DNA of 26,234 nt from an uncultured Prevotella sp. (GTDB lineage Bacteria; Bacteroidota; Bacteroidia; Bacteroidales; Bacteroidaceae). The notes beneath the pieces are model-generated. The model did no database searches and had not been told where the DNA came from. It saw only the letters and a list, made by a program, of their open reading frames with translations. A program made the position numbers and the translations under genes. Positions 26,098 to 26,234 of this stretch are shown here, in pieces (the stretch's first letter is position 1; every line of letters begins with the position of its first letter). The DNA lies in contig CAAGGA010000140.1 in NCBI GenBank assembly GCA_900769275.1, forward strand, positions 1-26,234, written 5' to 3'.

Positions 26098-26149
26098 TAC
26101 GGTTATACGGAAATTACAATAAGCCTTGGCAAACTTCCGTATAACCGTA
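26098..26149. terminator. Perfect hairpin between convergent genes, with ATAACCGT units
   Basis: The arms 26098-26112 (tacggttatacggaa) and 26135-26149 (ttccgtataaccgta) pair over 15 bp without mismatch, with a 22-nt loop. It lies 14 bp after the stop of E and 12 bp before the stop of the convergent AraC-type gene, so a bidirectional terminator role is plausible, although T-runs are lacking. Its right arm belongs to an ATAACCNN array (26141-26164, three units). Confidence 0.6.
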
Positions 26150-26164
26150 TAACCGTATAACCTA
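26141..26164 (+). repeat. Short ATAACCNN array, second copy of the 8-bp repeat family
   Basis: Three 8-bp units in register (ataaccgt, ataaccgt, ataaccta), directly preceded by ttccgt, as in the seven-unit array at 3334-3389. Upstream, acggaaatta (26107-26116) is also shared exactly with the first array (3311-3320). Both belong to one dispersed intergenic repeat type. Confidence 0.75.
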
Positions 26165-26234
26165 CTCTCCTTTAAGATACTCTGTCGGGGAAACGCCGTA
26201 CAGTTCCTTGAAAGCGGTGGAGAAATGGTTCGGC
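26162..26234 (-). CDS. C-terminus of an AraC-family HTH regulator (cut by window edge)
   Basis: Reading leftward from the right edge, the frame gives PNHFSTAFKELYGVSPTEYL, then KGE and a TAG stop at 26164-26162. This is the classic end of an AraC/XylS-type helix-turn-helix (H-F-S-x-x-F-K-x-x-x-G-x-S-P-x-E-Y). Only 23 residues are visible, so it may be a free-standing AraC regulator or the C-terminus of another hybrid two-component protein. It converges on the surface-protein operon, with the hairpin between them. Confidence 0.85.
   Translation of the reverse strand, partial: PNHFSTAFKELYGVSPTEYLKGE

Noticed and set aside
1..26234. tRNA, rRNA, integrase or insertion-sequence genes
   Set aside because: None of the proteins has transposase or integrase motifs, and I saw no tRNA-like cloverleaf or rRNA sequence in the intergenic regions.

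Overview
The window looks like a chromosomal segment of a Bacteroidota bacterium, most likely the Prevotella/Segatella group or a close relative. The signs are a one-protein hybrid two-component regulator, Bacteroides-type promoter elements (-7 box TAnnTTTG), a type IX secretion (T9SS) C-terminal sorting domain, lipoproteins, and the near absence of Shine-Dalgarno sequences. The species cannot be fixed from the sequence alone.

Left part (1-3480): a short or partial unknown ORF, then a visibly AT-rich minus-strand defence operon. It is transcribed from about 3450 leftward as a C5-cytosine DNA methyltransferase, a HaeII-family restriction endonuclease (start overlapping the methylase stop by ATGA), and an AbiH-family abortive-infection protein. 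Together they make a type II restriction-modification system, predicted to act on RGCGCY, with an Abi gene behind it. The likely 5' leader of this operon carries an array of 8-bp ATAACCNN units.

Middle (3480-6820): an intergenic stretch with a 74-nt palindrome (a probable terminator for the regulator) and a GTT/CAA-rich inverted repeat. Then comes a 948-residue hybrid regulator on the minus strand (TPR sensor, membrane segment, histidine kinase, receiver, AraC-type HTH). Its divergent promoter region carries two exact TGTCCGAAATAG repeats 21 bp apart, just upstream of a TACCTTTG -7 box that faces right.

Right part (6820-26083): five plus-strand genes that appear to form one regulated operon of envelope and surface proteins. 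A is a BIG/Ig-like secreted protein with a T9SS type A sorting domain. B is an outer-membrane beta-barrel. C is a 3845-residue giant protein with an EF-hand-like loop and several leucine-rich-repeat blocks. D is a fibronectin type III repeat protein whose start overlaps the stop of C by 1 nt (TAATG). E is a BIG2-type lipoprotein whose start overlaps the stop of D by 4 nt (ATGA). A and E share a recurring G[DN]ECRG module. I know no described system with exactly this gene set. The best hypothesis is a surface adhesion or recognition apparatus, with the giant LRR protein as the main component and B, D and E as export, scaffold and anchoring partners, switched on by the divergent regulator. This is inference.

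Right edge (26084-26234): a perfect hairpin built from the same ATAACCGT units, then the 3' end of a convergent AraC-type regulator gene cut by the window.
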